Assembly: GCF_010671925.1 (NCBI RefSeq)
Contig: NZ_JAAHIH010000003.1
Coordinates: 682,001 to 746,000 of the forward strand
Source of the DNA: Moorena sp. SIOASIH
GTDB lineage: Bacteria > Cyanobacteriota > Cyanobacteriia > Cyanobacteriales > Coleofasciculaceae
Direction of reading: 5' to 3'
Length of the DNA stretch: 64,000 nt
Position 1 is the stretch's first letter. Every line of letters starts with the position of its first letter. Below, one piece after another: positions 44,351 to 53,395 of this stretch. The notes beneath the pieces are model-generated. The model ran no database searches. It saw only the letters and a program-made list of their open reading frames with translations, and was not told where the DNA came from. The position numbers and the translations under genes are program-made.

Positions 44351-44535
44351 TCAGAACTTACCACAGATCTTCTCTGAATCATTCACGTCTTCTCTTGCTG
44401 CGTCCACGGACTCAGGAAGTACGGGTCAAAAATCAAAAAAGATCCGACTATTCCTAAATCCTGAACAACGTGCAATCATCCGTCAGTGGTTTGGAGTATC
44501 CCGTTACGTCTTTAATAAGACCGTCAAAATTCTTG

Positions 44536-44559
44536 TTCGCGTAGCGTCGGCTTCGCCGA
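44536..44559 (+). repeat. 24-bp hairpin element, in-frame inside tnpB
   Basis: TTCGCGTAGCG followed by tcggc-ttc-gccga. Removing it gives ATT CTT GAA GAT GGT, reading KILEDGEVKANW, the continuity expected for this TnpB family. Confidence 0.75.
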
Positions 44560-45066
44560 AAGATGGTGAAGTTAAAGCTAACTGGAAAGCCATTAAAACC
44601 GGTATATTGAATGGGCTTCCCGAGTGGTGCAAGGCAGTACCTTATCAAATTAAATCTATAGCAATAAAGGATGCCTGTACCGCTGTTAGGGAGGCCAAAA
44701 AAAAATACAAAAAGACTGGACAAATTAATCGCGTTCGCTTTAGGTCTCGCAAGAATCCCGTTCAGTCCTGCTATATTCCAAAATCAGCTGTCTCAGTAAA
44801 GGGTGTCTATCACACAAAACTAGGCGAATTAACCTTTGCTGAGACTCTTCCGGGTAATATTTGTGATTGTCGATTGACTAGTAATAATGGGAATTATTAC
44901 CTGACAGTCCCTTACAATACAGCTCAAATCAAAGCCGAAAACCAAGGTAGAGTAGTTGCATTAGACCCCGGTGTTAGGACATTTTTGACATTTTTTAGTG
45001 AAAATTCCATTGGTAAAATTGGTGAAAGTGACTTTTCCCGAATTCAGCGACTTTGTGCTCATCTTG

Positions 45067-45092
45067 TTCGCGCAGCGTCGGGCTTTGCCCGA
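45067..45092 (+). repeat. 26-bp hairpin element, frameshifting inside tnpB
   Basis: TTCGCGCAGCG followed by tcgggc-ttt-gcccga. The stem is one pair longer than in the 24-bp copies, so the insert is not a multiple of three and shifts the frame. Confidence 0.78.
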
Positions 45093-45675
45093 ATCGTCTC
45101 TTGTCCAAGATAAGTAAGGCCAAAGGAAAACAAAAATATCGAATGAGAAAAGCCGCTAGAAGAATGGTCATTAAAATCCAAAATCTAGTCAACGAGTTAC
45201 ATCACAAGGCTGCCCGATTTTTAGTTGATAACTTTGATGTGATACTGCTTCCCACTTTTGAGACGTCAGAAATGGCCAAAAAAGGGAACAGAAAAATCCG
45301 ATCTAAAACTGTTCGGAATTTACTTTCTTTCGCTCACTACCGATTTAAGGAGTTTCTGAAACATAAAGCCCAAGAAACAGGAAAAGTAGTGGTTGATGTT
45401 TGTGAAGCCTATACCAGTAAAACGGTTAGCTGGACTGGTGAGTTAATCAATATTGGTGGCAGCAAGACTATTAAGTCAAAAATTGATGGCCGATCAATGG
45501 ATCGAGACATCAATGGCGCTCGCGGGATATTCCTGAGAGCCTTGGGAGATACCCCCTGGCTGAGAAATCAGCTTGCATTGGCGAGCCAGAGTTTGCCTTT
45601 GGTAGATTCTGGTAGCTAAAAAGTCTCGGATATGGTTGAGATTCAAATTATCTATTATCTATATTTGTCAATATC

Positions 45676-45920
45676 TTGATGTTCGGGTGACAGAGCAAGC
45701 CGTGTCTATTAGTGGTAAGCGTTGGTCTGAAACTAGTACTCAAGAAAATGGGATGAAACGCTCAGAATTCCGTTATGGTAAGTTTCAGCCGGTGATTCCC
45801 TTGCCAACACGGATTCAACACGATCAGGTGAAAGCTGATTACACTAATGGCATCTTGAGCCTGAGTTTGCCGAAAGCAGAATCAGAAAAGCAAAAAGTAT
45901 TCAAAGTTAATCTAAGTTAG
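45676..45920 (+). pseudogene. Hsp20 small heat-shock protein, 3' remnant
   Basis: From LDVRVTEQAVSISGKRW on, the sequence is the C-terminal two-thirds of an alpha-crystallin domain (EFRYGKFQPVIPLPTRI, VKADYTNGILSLSLPKAE, ending VFKVNLS). The N-terminal region and the first strands are missing. Upstream sequence is the end of the IS607-type element, so insertion and deletion removed the 5' part. An ATG at 45636 lies in element-derived sequence. A strong terminator follows at 46029-46077, consistent with it once having been a transcribed gene. Confidence 0.8.
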
Positions 45921-46028
45921 TGTTGGGGTTAATAGCCTAGTTCAGTTAGGGGAGAAATGGCTGGTTTTATCAGCGGATTTTTCTGGCTAAGGATTAGGCA
46001 AAAGCCAAATCGTGTAACTTAAATTGAT

Positions 46029-46080
46029 AAAGATTGACAGGAAACATTTTACTGAAAGACTTTACCTGTCAATCTTTTTT
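46029..46080 (+). terminator. Rho-independent terminator after hsp20 remnant
   Basis: 13-bp inverted repeat aaagattgacagg (46029-46041) / cctgtcaatcttt (46065-46077) followed by a T-run. Intact despite the gene's decay. Confidence 0.85.
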
Positions 46081-46146
46081 TCAGCATTCAGCTATTAGCA
46101 CTTAGATTTAAAGTATGATATAATATCATCCTTTGTAAGTGGCTGA

Positions 46147-49100
46147 TTAAGCTAGGTCAGTATAGGGAGTATATCGAGACTCATAAGCTGCCTCTTGACC
46201 GTAGGAAATTTCTACATGGTGTCCATCAGGATCCCTTAGGTAGGCTGCGTAACCAGTTGGAGGACCATAATCCTTAGGTCCTTCAAGTAAGCAACCCTCT
46301 TTGCGAGCAAGTTTGCAGAGCTGATCCACTTGTTCACAACTGACACAAGCAATACCAATATGACTCGGGGGCAAGATTGGCTTGGCCTCTTCTTCCTCAA
46401 GTAGAGCTAGCGCAAAGGGTCTAATGTTGTCGGACATCCAAACTGTACCTGGTTCTACGCGCAAGCGCACTACTGACATCTGACCGTACTTGGCGTAGAA
46501 AGCAATACTGGCATTAAGGTTCGTAACAGCTATAGCTAAATGAGTGAAGGCTGTTGTTTTAGTCATTGCAGATCCTGTAGTTTTATTGAGACTGTCTAAA
46601 GCATCTTGAGTAAATACGGGTAATCCAAAGTCAGGTCGATAACCCTGAATGACATCAGGAGCAAGCTGCTTCATTAGGAAGACTATCGCCCCAGTTACAA
46701 CTTGACCAGGAACTAAAATCGGGAAAGCCGGTGGGGTAGGAATAATGAATGTAGATGAAACCAGTTCTCGCCCAGACGCCATTATCTCATCTATTTCATT
46801 GTCTAGCTTGAGGTATTCTATTTTTTCTTCGTCCAAACCCAGGAAGTAGGCGCTCCGCAGGTCCCCTTGCCTAGTTGCCGGGTGAGAACGGAAGCCGGAG
46901 TAAAACTCGCTGAAATGAGGCAAAGAAGGCAAATTCAGTGTTAGGTGTTGCAGCTTGTTTTCAAATAATTTAATTTCCACTTGATTGTATTGGCGCAATT
47001 CCTGCTCCAACCCCTCAGCAATTTTATGTAGGCAATCAAGCAAATATGTTACGGAACCCCAGGTTGTCCCGATATTAGTCATTAATAAAACCGTATTGAG
47101 GGAAACCTTGTTAACCTGAATATTAAACTGTTCCATCAGTACAGAATTTTGGAAAGTATAGCCATCGATTCCTGTCTTGCCAATGTACAAAGTCAGCCGC
47201 GTGGGGTCGAGAACAAATTCATCATCCTCCCAGGCTTGCTCGATACGCTGGAACTCTACTTCTGGATCTTCCTGAGTTTGGTAACGTTTCAGACCTGATG
47301 GGCGATAGGTTTCGGGAATCAACTCTTCAGGAGTAAGTATCTTGAAGTATTTTGCTAGCAATGGATGAGTGTTAACCTTCTGCCGCACTACCATTGCCAT
47401 ATCAATCTGGGAATGAACCAATTTGAAGCCTTCCAAATCAACTTGTCGCCGCGCTAAATCCAGAGAGGCCAGAATTTGGTAATTGGGGGACGTGCTGGTG
47501 TGGGTCATGTAAGCTTCTAGAAAATCAATTTCCGACCTACGGTTGAACTCCTCGTCCCAGATATGAATTATGGATGATTGACGCAGCCCAGACAGAGATT
47601 TATGTATTGATTGGGTTGAGTACACCCGAATCTTGACTTGATCTGGATCGGGTAACAGGCGCTGGTTCAGCCAGGTGTGATCATCCTCTGGATCAAGCCG
47701 ATCAAATTGTTCCTTAAAGGCTGCATACTCCTTTCGGTATTGGGGACTGTGATAGCGAGTATGAAGGTCAGTGGCAGCTTGCATTGCTGTACGTTCTCGA
47801 TAGGTTGAGGTGCAACGAGCAAAGGCAAACCAGGCTTCGTCCCAGAGGAAAACTAGATCTGGCTTGATTGCCAGTATTTCTTCCATGACTCCCTTAACGT
47901 TGTAAACAATGCCATTAAAGGTACAGTTTGTCAGTAACAGCATCTTCACCTGCTCCAATTGCCCCTCGCGCTTGAACTTGAGCAATTGTTGCTTGATTTC
48001 CTTTAAAGGGATAGCACCATAGATACTATATTCTTTGAGGGAATAGGCATTGAGGTAAAGGGGTTGAGCACCTACTAAGACGATGCCGTAATGGTGAGAT
48101 TTGTGGCAATTCTGGTCAACCAAGACAATATCACCTGGGGTTAAAATTGCTTGCACAACAATTTTATTGGCAGTTGAAGTCCCATTAGTCACGAAAAAAG
48201 TTTGCCTGGAACCAAAGCTTCTTGCTGCTAAACTCTGAGCCTCTTTAAGGGTACCAGTGGGGTGCAATAATGAGTCTAAGCCTCCACTGGTTGCTGAAGT
48301 TTCTGCTAAAAAGAGATTTTGACCGTAGAACTCTCCCATGTCCTGAATCCAATCAGACTTAAAGATGGAATTTCCCCTGGAAATGGGCATGGCATGAAAT
48401 ACCCCTGTGGGTTCTTTGCTGTAATTTCTTAAGGCATCGAAGAAAGGGGTTTCGTAACGTTTTTCGATGCCTTGAATAATACTTAAGTGTACTTCAAGAT
48501 AGTCTTCCTGATTGTAGAAAACGCGGCGGAAATTCTGATTCGTCTCAGCATCCACATCAACCACGGATACATCGCTCAACAAGTATAAATCCAACTCTGG
48601 ACGTAACTTATGTATAATCGCACCTAAAGTAAGACCTCTCGGTTGGTAATATTCCCCAGCTAATTCAGCTTGTTCTAACCCACTCATGTATTCTTCGAGC
48701 AGTGACAAACGGTTGTTTGAACGCAGGGGAAAGTCGTAGCCGATAACACAGCATTGAATGCTGTGATTCAACATCAAAGCTGTTAGGGCATCTTCAAAGT
48801 TAGAAAGGACGATTAGCTGATAAATAAACTTGTCTTTGTCCGAGGCTATTTCTGCCAGTTTTTGGCGTAATTCTTTTTCTTTTTCTGGTGTTATGTCGTC
48901 TTCGATAAATAAGACGGTGAAATCGAGTTGATTAGAGTTTTGATTGTACTTATCGACTGATATAATTTGCTGTCCATCTTTCTGTTCGCTTGCAAAAATC
49001 TGATCCATGTATGCTTGGGCATACAGTTCAGCACGGCTAGACATCAAACGTATAATTTGAGTCACTTCCCAGGAAAGTCGAGAATATTCCTGGCGCTCAA

Positions 49101-49353
49101 AGTGCTGCTGCAATCGTCGAAATGCATTTATCCCTGGAAATTTCCAGTAGAGCTCGAGGGGTTCGAGAATTTTGAACCCAGCTGCAATTTTTTCCTTTAA
49201 GGTCGAGATATCCTGGCTACTGGCGTGAAGAGATTGCAAGCGATCTGTTGACAATTTCAGTTGGCTCCAGATGTCAACACGCATTGGTAAGGTATTTTTA
49301 TAAGTGCTGATATACAAGCAATCAAGAATGCGAGTACATGAATTTTTGGACAC
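46147..49353 (-). CDS. Orn/Lys/Arg decarboxylase fused to a C-terminal VOC domain (1068 aa)
   Basis: Residues about 140-260 resemble the N-terminal receiver-like wing domain. About 325-800 is the fold-type I PLP domain: GTSTANKIV (391-399), DEAWFAF (505-511), and the PLP lysine K585 in STQSIHKSLSGLRQ. About 860-925 is the C-terminal decarboxylase part. From 931 to 1053 follows a separate glyoxalase/VOC fold (THLAIAVTNLNASIAFY, HIGIACVSCEQVDQL, YLRDPDGHHVEIS) with H938, H998 and E1048 as likely metal ligands. Basic amino-acid decarboxylases make polyamines or agmatine. The VOC fusion is unusual. An alternative start is M24 (49284). No frameshift was seen at the junction. Confidence 0.9.
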   Translation of the reverse strand: MSKNSCTRILDCLYISTYKNTLPMRVDIWSQLKLSTDRLQSLHASSQDISTLKEKIAAGFKILEPLELYWKFPGINAFRRLQQHFERQEYSRLSWEVTQIIRLMSSRAELYAQAYMDQIFASEQKDGQQIISVDKYNQNSNQLDFTVLFIEDDITPEKEKELRQKLAEIASDKDKFIYQLIVLSNFEDALTALMLNHSIQCCVIGYDFPLRSNNRLSLLEEYMSGLEQAELAGEYYQPRGLTLGAIIHKLRPELDLYLLSDVSVVDVDAETNQNFRRVFYNQEDYLEVHLSIIQGIEKRYETPFFDALRNYSKEPTGVFHAMPISRGNSIFKSDWIQDMGEFYGQNLFLAETSATSGGLDSLLHPTGTLKEAQSLAARSFGSRQTFFVTNGTSTANKIVVQAILTPGDIVLVDQNCHKSHHYGIVLVGAQPLYLNAYSLKEYSIYGAIPLKEIKQQLLKFKREGQLEQVKMLLLTNCTFNGIVYNVKGVMEEILAIKPDLVFLWDEAWFAFARCTSTYRERTAMQAATDLHTRYHSPQYRKEYAAFKEQFDRLDPEDDHTWLNQRLLPDPDQVKIRVYSTQSIHKSLSGLRQSSIIHIWDEEFNRRSEIDFLEAYMTHTSTSPNYQILASLDLARRQVDLEGFKLVHSQIDMAMVVRQKVNTHPLLAKYFKILTPEELIPETYRPSGLKRYQTQEDPEVEFQRIEQAWEDDEFVLDPTRLTLYIGKTGIDGYTFQNSVLMEQFNIQVNKVSLNTVLLMTNIGTTWGSVTYLLDCLHKIAEGLEQELRQYNQVEIKLFENKLQHLTLNLPSLPHFSEFYSGFRSHPATRQGDLRSAYFLGLDEEKIEYLKLDNEIDEIMASGRELVSSTFIIPTPPAFPILVPGQVVTGAIVFLMKQLAPDVIQGYRPDFGLPVFTQDALDSLNKTTGSAMTKTTAFTHLAIAVTNLNASIAFYAKYGQMSVVRLRVEPGTVWMSDNIRPFALALLEEEEAKPILPPSHIGIACVSCEQVDQLCKLARKEGCLLEGPKDYGPPTGYAAYLRDPDGHHVEISYGQEAAYESRYTPYTDLA

Positions 49354-49549
49354 AGTTAGATTGGATTTAGTGATTACGTCGGTTGTATATAAATTGGTAT
49401 TATAGCGTTGTAAGCATATGCGCGTAGCGCATATGCTTACGAATTGGGAATTGATAATTTATCAATGGCTGAGAGCTGAGAGCTGAGAGCTGAGAGCTGA
49501 GAGCGTAGCGTGCGCGTAGCGCATATGCTTAGCTCCCGACTACTTAGCC
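49354..49549. repeat. gctgaga heptamers and tgcgc/gcgca hairpins
   Basis: Two copies of the tgcgc-gta-gcgca hairpin (about 49418-49432 and 49510-49522) around gagctga heptamers (49468-49503). Confidence 0.65.
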
Positions 49550-51205
49550 TTAATCACGAGCCAGACTACTCTTGGATGCCAAACTCGCCACCACTTTAAC
49601 TCCAAATTCCTCTTCAAAAACCGATTTTTTATAATCAAAATTCCACAGTTCTAAAGCACAATCATCATTACCAAAAGCGGGAACTAAATATAGATAAAGT
49701 GCTTTATCATCGGATTGATAATCAGACTTAACATGCCGAATTGCACCAATCTGTCTACGGTCTAAAGCAACAGCTAACCTTAACAAAGCACTAAGCTGAC
49801 TCACCAACAGCCGATGCTCTTGATTGGCCAGATTATTGTAATTCTCATGCTTTTTCTTCGGAGGACTCTTGCGATGGTAACGAGCCAGATTAGCAATGAT
49901 TTCAATTTCTGGCTCCAGAAAGCCCAACAGTTCAGCATTACGAATTAAGTAATAAGAATGCTTGTGGTGGGAGGAATGACTCACATACACGCCACAGTTG
50001 TGTAAAATTGCTGCTGCCCAAAGTAATTCCCGTGCCTGTGTTCCCCAATTGTGCAGTTTTCCTTGGGTTTGGTCAAATAAGCTCAGGGCAAAGTTAGCCA
50101 CCCGCTGACTATAGTCCAGGTTGACCTGATATTTCCCGGCCACTGCGATCACGCTCCTTTCCCTTACCTCATCTTGGTAGCGTAGCCGGTCTTCAATCAA
50201 TCCATGGGTGAGCATCCAGTCAACGATTAAGCCTTCCCGGAGTGATCGTCCACAAATTATGATCGACTCCATTCCCAGAAGCTTCATGGCTTCTAATAAA
50301 ATGATTGTGCCAGCAACAATAATTTCTGAACGCCTCTCGGACATCTCTGGCAGGGTTGAGCGTTCAGCCAAACTCATAGCAGCTAAGCGCTTGAGCATTT
50401 TTTCCAAATCTTGACGACTGAGCTCATAACCCGTTAGGGGATTAGGTAACATACCCAGATGCTCATAGGCGTGCATCTTGGCTAGGGTCTCAATAGTGCC
50501 AGATGTCCCCACTAAACGAGGCTGTTCACTGAGTTTCAGGTTACCCTGGATGTCGTCAACAGCTCGCTCTAACATTCCCCTGATATAGGCTTGCAAATAG
50601 AGAAACTCACTTTGGCTGATCGGGTCTGTAGTTACAAACTCCTTTGTAAGACGAACGGCTCCTATTTTTGTGCTACTTAGGGAACGGGGGTTGTGACTAT
50701 CCCCGAGGATCAATTCCGTTGAACCACCGCCAATATCAATAATGATATGGGGCTGGTTGTTGAATTCCATAGCTGACAACACACCTAGGTAGATGCGTCG
50801 TGCTTCCTCCTGACCAGAAATTAGGTTGACCAATAAACCCAATTCTGTATATACCTGGTGCAAAAAAGCCTGGCCATTCCGAGCTTCGCGCACAGCACTG
50901 GTTGCTACAGCAACGATGTTTTCAGCATTGAGGCTAGCTGCTAGTTCCTTGCAGCGTTGTAGAGTTGCGATCGCTCTGTTCATGGCTTCGGGGGTCAACT
51001 CACCGGTCCGGGGGTTGCAATTCCCTAACCTGACTGTGTCCTTTTCTTTACCAATAATCGTGAATGCCGGGAGTTTGGGATCAATTCGCACCACCACCAT
51101 GTGAATGGAATTGGTACCAATATCGATGGCAGCAATAATGCGCTCTTGCTCTTTGTCAGGAGTGGAAACATGTAGGAAAATGTCTTGGGTCAGTGAGTTA
51201 ACCAT
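49550..51205 (-). CDS. ppx: Exopolyphosphatase / guanosine pentaphosphatase (Ppx/GppA family)
   Basis: A 551-aa member of the ASKHA-fold phosphatases: phosphate-1 motif AAIDIGTNSIHMVVV (26-40), HIIIDIGGGSTELI (about 152-165), VGTSGTIETLA (about 232-242), and a C-terminal HD-type domain (AAILHNCGVYVSHSSHHKHSYYLI). This is the long two-domain Ppx architecture. It releases phosphate from polyphosphate or from pppGpp, balancing the PPK1 encoded at the left edge. It is divergent from the UbiA-type gene with 174 bp between. Confidence 0.95.
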   Translation of the reverse strand: MVNSLTQDIFLHVSTPDKEQERIIAAIDIGTNSIHMVVVRIDPKLPAFTIIGKEKDTVRLGNCNPRTGELTPEAMNRAIATLQRCKELAASLNAENIVAVATSAVREARNGQAFLHQVYTELGLLVNLISGQEEARRIYLGVLSAMEFNNQPHIIIDIGGGSTELILGDSHNPRSLSSTKIGAVRLTKEFVTTDPISQSEFLYLQAYIRGMLERAVDDIQGNLKLSEQPRLVGTSGTIETLAKMHAYEHLGMLPNPLTGYELSRQDLEKMLKRLAAMSLAERSTLPEMSERRSEIIVAGTIILLEAMKLLGMESIIICGRSLREGLIVDWMLTHGLIEDRLRYQDEVRERSVIAVAGKYQVNLDYSQRVANFALSLFDQTQGKLHNWGTQARELLWAAAILHNCGVYVSHSSHHKHSYYLIRNAELLGFLEPEIEIIANLARYHRKSPPKKKHENYNNLANQEHRLLVSQLSALLRLAVALDRRQIGAIRHVKSDYQSDDKALYLYLVPAFGNDDCALELWNFDYKKSVFEEEFGVKVVASLASKSSLARD

Positions 51206-51379
51206 ATTGATGTATCCTGCTTACAGATATCAACCCGAAACCTATGAATAACGATATCTTTAAGGAGACTAACAAAAAATAGGCACTATCTCCTATTCTG
51301 AAATTCCTCTGATCCGAGGAAACAATCCGGAAAATTACCGATAAACAAAATTACTAACAAACAAGTCACCATTCCTGCT

Positions 51380-52261
51380 ATGCTTACCCAGCCAAACCCC
51401 CATCCCATACCCACCTGGCTAGCCATTATGCGACTGTTGCGATGGGACAAGCCAACTGGACGATTGATTTTAATGGTGCCAGCACTGTGGGCAGTTTTTT
51501 TAGCAGCCCAAGGGAAACCACCGATTCCCCTGGTTGCTGTGATTGTTCTTGGAACTTTAGCCACCAGTGCTGCTGGCTGTGTAATTAATGACGTTTGGGA
51601 TCACAATATTGATTCCCAAGTGGCGCGAACTCGCTCACGCCCTTTGGCATCCAAAGCCCTATCGGTCAAAGTTGGTGTAGTAGTTGCCTTAGTTGCTATG
51701 GTCTGCGCTGGGGTGATTGCTCTGTATCTTAATCCTTTCACCTTTGGGCTTTGCGTGGCCGCTGTACCAGTAATTGTGTTTTACCCATCTGCCAAGCGAG
51801 TGTTTCCTGTACCGCAACTGGTTATGGCCATTGCTTGGGGTTTTGCTGTACTGATTAGTTGGAGTGCCATTACTAAAACCCTAGAACCAGCTACCTGGTT
51901 ACTCTGGGGAGCAACGGTACTTTGGGCATTGGGATTTGACACAGTCTATGCCATGCCAGACCGGGAGGATGACCAGAGGATTGGGGTGCGCTCTAGTGCC
52001 TTGTTTTTCGGTAAGTATGCTGCTGATGCCGTAGGTGTGTTCTTTGCTGGTACTGCTAGCTTGCTTGCTGGCCTCGGGGTTGTGATGGATCTCCAACTGG
52101 GCTTTTGGTTAGCCCTAGTGATAGCGACAGTAGTGTGGATTTGGCACTATACTAGACTACGAAAGCCCAATCATCCCACATCTGTCTATGGAGAGATTTT
52201 TCGCCAAAATGTCTGGATTGGCTTTGTGCTACTGGCGGGGATGATTATTGGTAGTCAATAG
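51380..52261 (+). CDS. 4-hydroxybenzoate polyprenyltransferase (UbiA family)
   Basis: A multi-pass membrane prenyltransferase of 293 aa. First Asp-rich motif: GCVINDVWDHNIDSQVARTRSRPLAS (landmarks NDVWD and ARTRSRP). Second: GFDTVYAMPDREDDQRIGVRS. About eight hydrophobic helices. In cyanobacteria this family member attaches a solanesyl-type chain to 4-hydroxybenzoate in plastoquinone biosynthesis. The assignment to that step follows the UbiA-type motif set and is not proven. It is divergent from ppx. Confidence 0.93.
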   Translation: MLTQPNPHPIPTWLAIMRLLRWDKPTGRLILMVPALWAVFLAAQGKPPIPLVAVIVLGTLATSAAGCVINDVWDHNIDSQVARTRSRPLASKALSVKVGVVVALVAMVCAGVIALYLNPFTFGLCVAAVPVIVFYPSAKRVFPVPQLVMAIAWGFAVLISWSAITKTLEPATWLLWGATVLWALGFDTVYAMPDREDDQRIGVRSSALFFGKYAADAVGVFFAGTASLLAGLGVVMDLQLGFWLALVIATVVWIWHYTRLRKPNHPTSVYGEIFRQNVWIGFVLLAGMIIGSQ

Positions 52262-53005
52262 GGACTTGCATCTAAAAAAAATACCAATTAAAGTGGGGTG
52301 GGCGAAGTAATCTCAAGAAAGTTGCTAGTTATTCTTAGAAAGATTAGCTCTTGATAGCAATAATCGAGAATTGAGTATCTAGGGATACTAATATTTGGTG
52401 TGTGGAAAGGATTTTGAGGTATTTTTTTAACAATTACCCACTGATATAGCACTACCCATTAAAGTTAGGACATTGATAAAAGCAGCAAAAGCTGTTTTAG
52501 TCAACTTTTGCCTTTTGCCTCTTGCCTCTTGCCTTGCGCGTAGCGCTATAACTAGCAACTTAAGTTAATCTAATCTAGAATACTCAACAAAACCAAACTT
52601 TTTTGGCCTGCCGTGCAAGCTAAAAACTGGTATTGTATTTCTTGGCTACTCCCTTAGTCCTTTTAACATTGTCAACAGTTAATTGTTAATTGTTAATGAG
52701 CTGTTTTGTAAGTATTCAGCCGTCAGCTCTCAGCCGTCAGCCGTCAGCCGTCAGCCGTCAGCCGTCAGCCGTCAGCAGACTTAACTGAGATTAAACGAAT
52801 GCTTACCTCTTTCATTTAAAAGCACCTCAAGTAGCGTGCGCGTAGCGCATTAGCTGATACGCGACACGCTGATAGCTTACGCTGTTTTGCCTTTTGCCTG
52901 CATTATTTTTGCCTAATGTTTCTTTCAGCAAAAAGATGGGAAACCTAATAGTGTGCAATTGTTAAAATAGTCCGAATGGGCTAATTTCTGTAGAGGTTAA
53001 AAAGC
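52262..53005. repeat. Intergenic region with cagccgt heptamers
   Basis: AT-rich to 52480, then ttgcctc units (about 52510-52540), a cagccgt heptamer array (52728-52777), and hairpins of the tgcgc-gta-gcgca type (about 52843-52858). No coding frame. A GAGG ribosome-binding site at about 52993 belongs to the next gene. Confidence 0.65.
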
Positions 53006-53395
53006 ATGAACATCAAACGATACCAGCTATCAATTATCAGTGCCTGTTTGTTTGCTCTCGTCAGCCCAACTGTGGGTTATTCCCAAGAACCTGAAACTAT
53101 TCCTGAAGAGGCTGAGACTATTCCTCAAAAACCATTGACTATCCCTGAAGAAGCTGAGAGTATTCTCCAAAATGCTGAGATTGGCTATACACCTGAGTTT
53201 ATCAATTTTTACATGGGACAATGTGTTGGGAGTAAGGGCTCAGAGGCTCAGGCATTTTGTCAGTGTACCATTGATAAAATACAAGAAAAATACCCCTATG
53301 AAGAGTTTCTAAGTATTGGTCTGGAAATTACTGGTGGTGCGGAACCTCCTGAAGATTTCAATAAACTGATTAAGTCCTGTGAAGCTGAGAATTAG
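53006..53395 (+). CDS. Secreted hypothetical protein with TIPEEAE repeats (129 aa)
   Basis: Sec signal peptide (MNIKRYQLSIISACLFALVSPTVGYSQ, cleavage near residue 26), an acidic linker with three short TIPEEAE/TIPQKP-like repeats (29-53), then a compact Cys-containing domain (FINFYMGQCVG, AFCQCTIDKIQEKYPYEEF, LIKSCEAEN) with four Cys likely forming disulfides. Similar CxC domains occur in other cyanobacterial secreted proteins but I know no function. GAGG upstream supports the start. Confidence 0.78.
   Translation: MNIKRYQLSIISACLFALVSPTVGYSQEPETIPEEAETIPQKPLTIPEEAESILQNAEIGYTPEFINFYMGQCVGSKGSEAQAFCQCTIDKIQEKYPYEEFLSIGLEITGGAEPPEDFNKLIKSCEAEN

Larger units (their letters stand above)
44350..45619 (+). 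pseudogene. tnpB: TnpB (RNA-guided nuclease family) gene broken by a hairpin insert
   Basis: IS607-associated TnpB. The first part (GQKSKKIRLFLNPEQRAIIR to FSRIQRLCAHL) carries the first RuvC Asp in VALDPGVRTF. After a frame change at about 45067 the second part (LLSKISKAKGKQKYRMRKAA to the end) has the Glu in LPTFETSEM and the last Asp in SMDRDINGARG. The frame is broken by a 26-bp hairpin element at 45067-45092; deleting it joins CAHL to DRLLSKISK in frame. A second element, 24 bp at 44536-44559, is in frame and adds about eight residues. The start is approximate. Without the 45067 insert the gene would be nearly full length. Confidence 0.85.
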
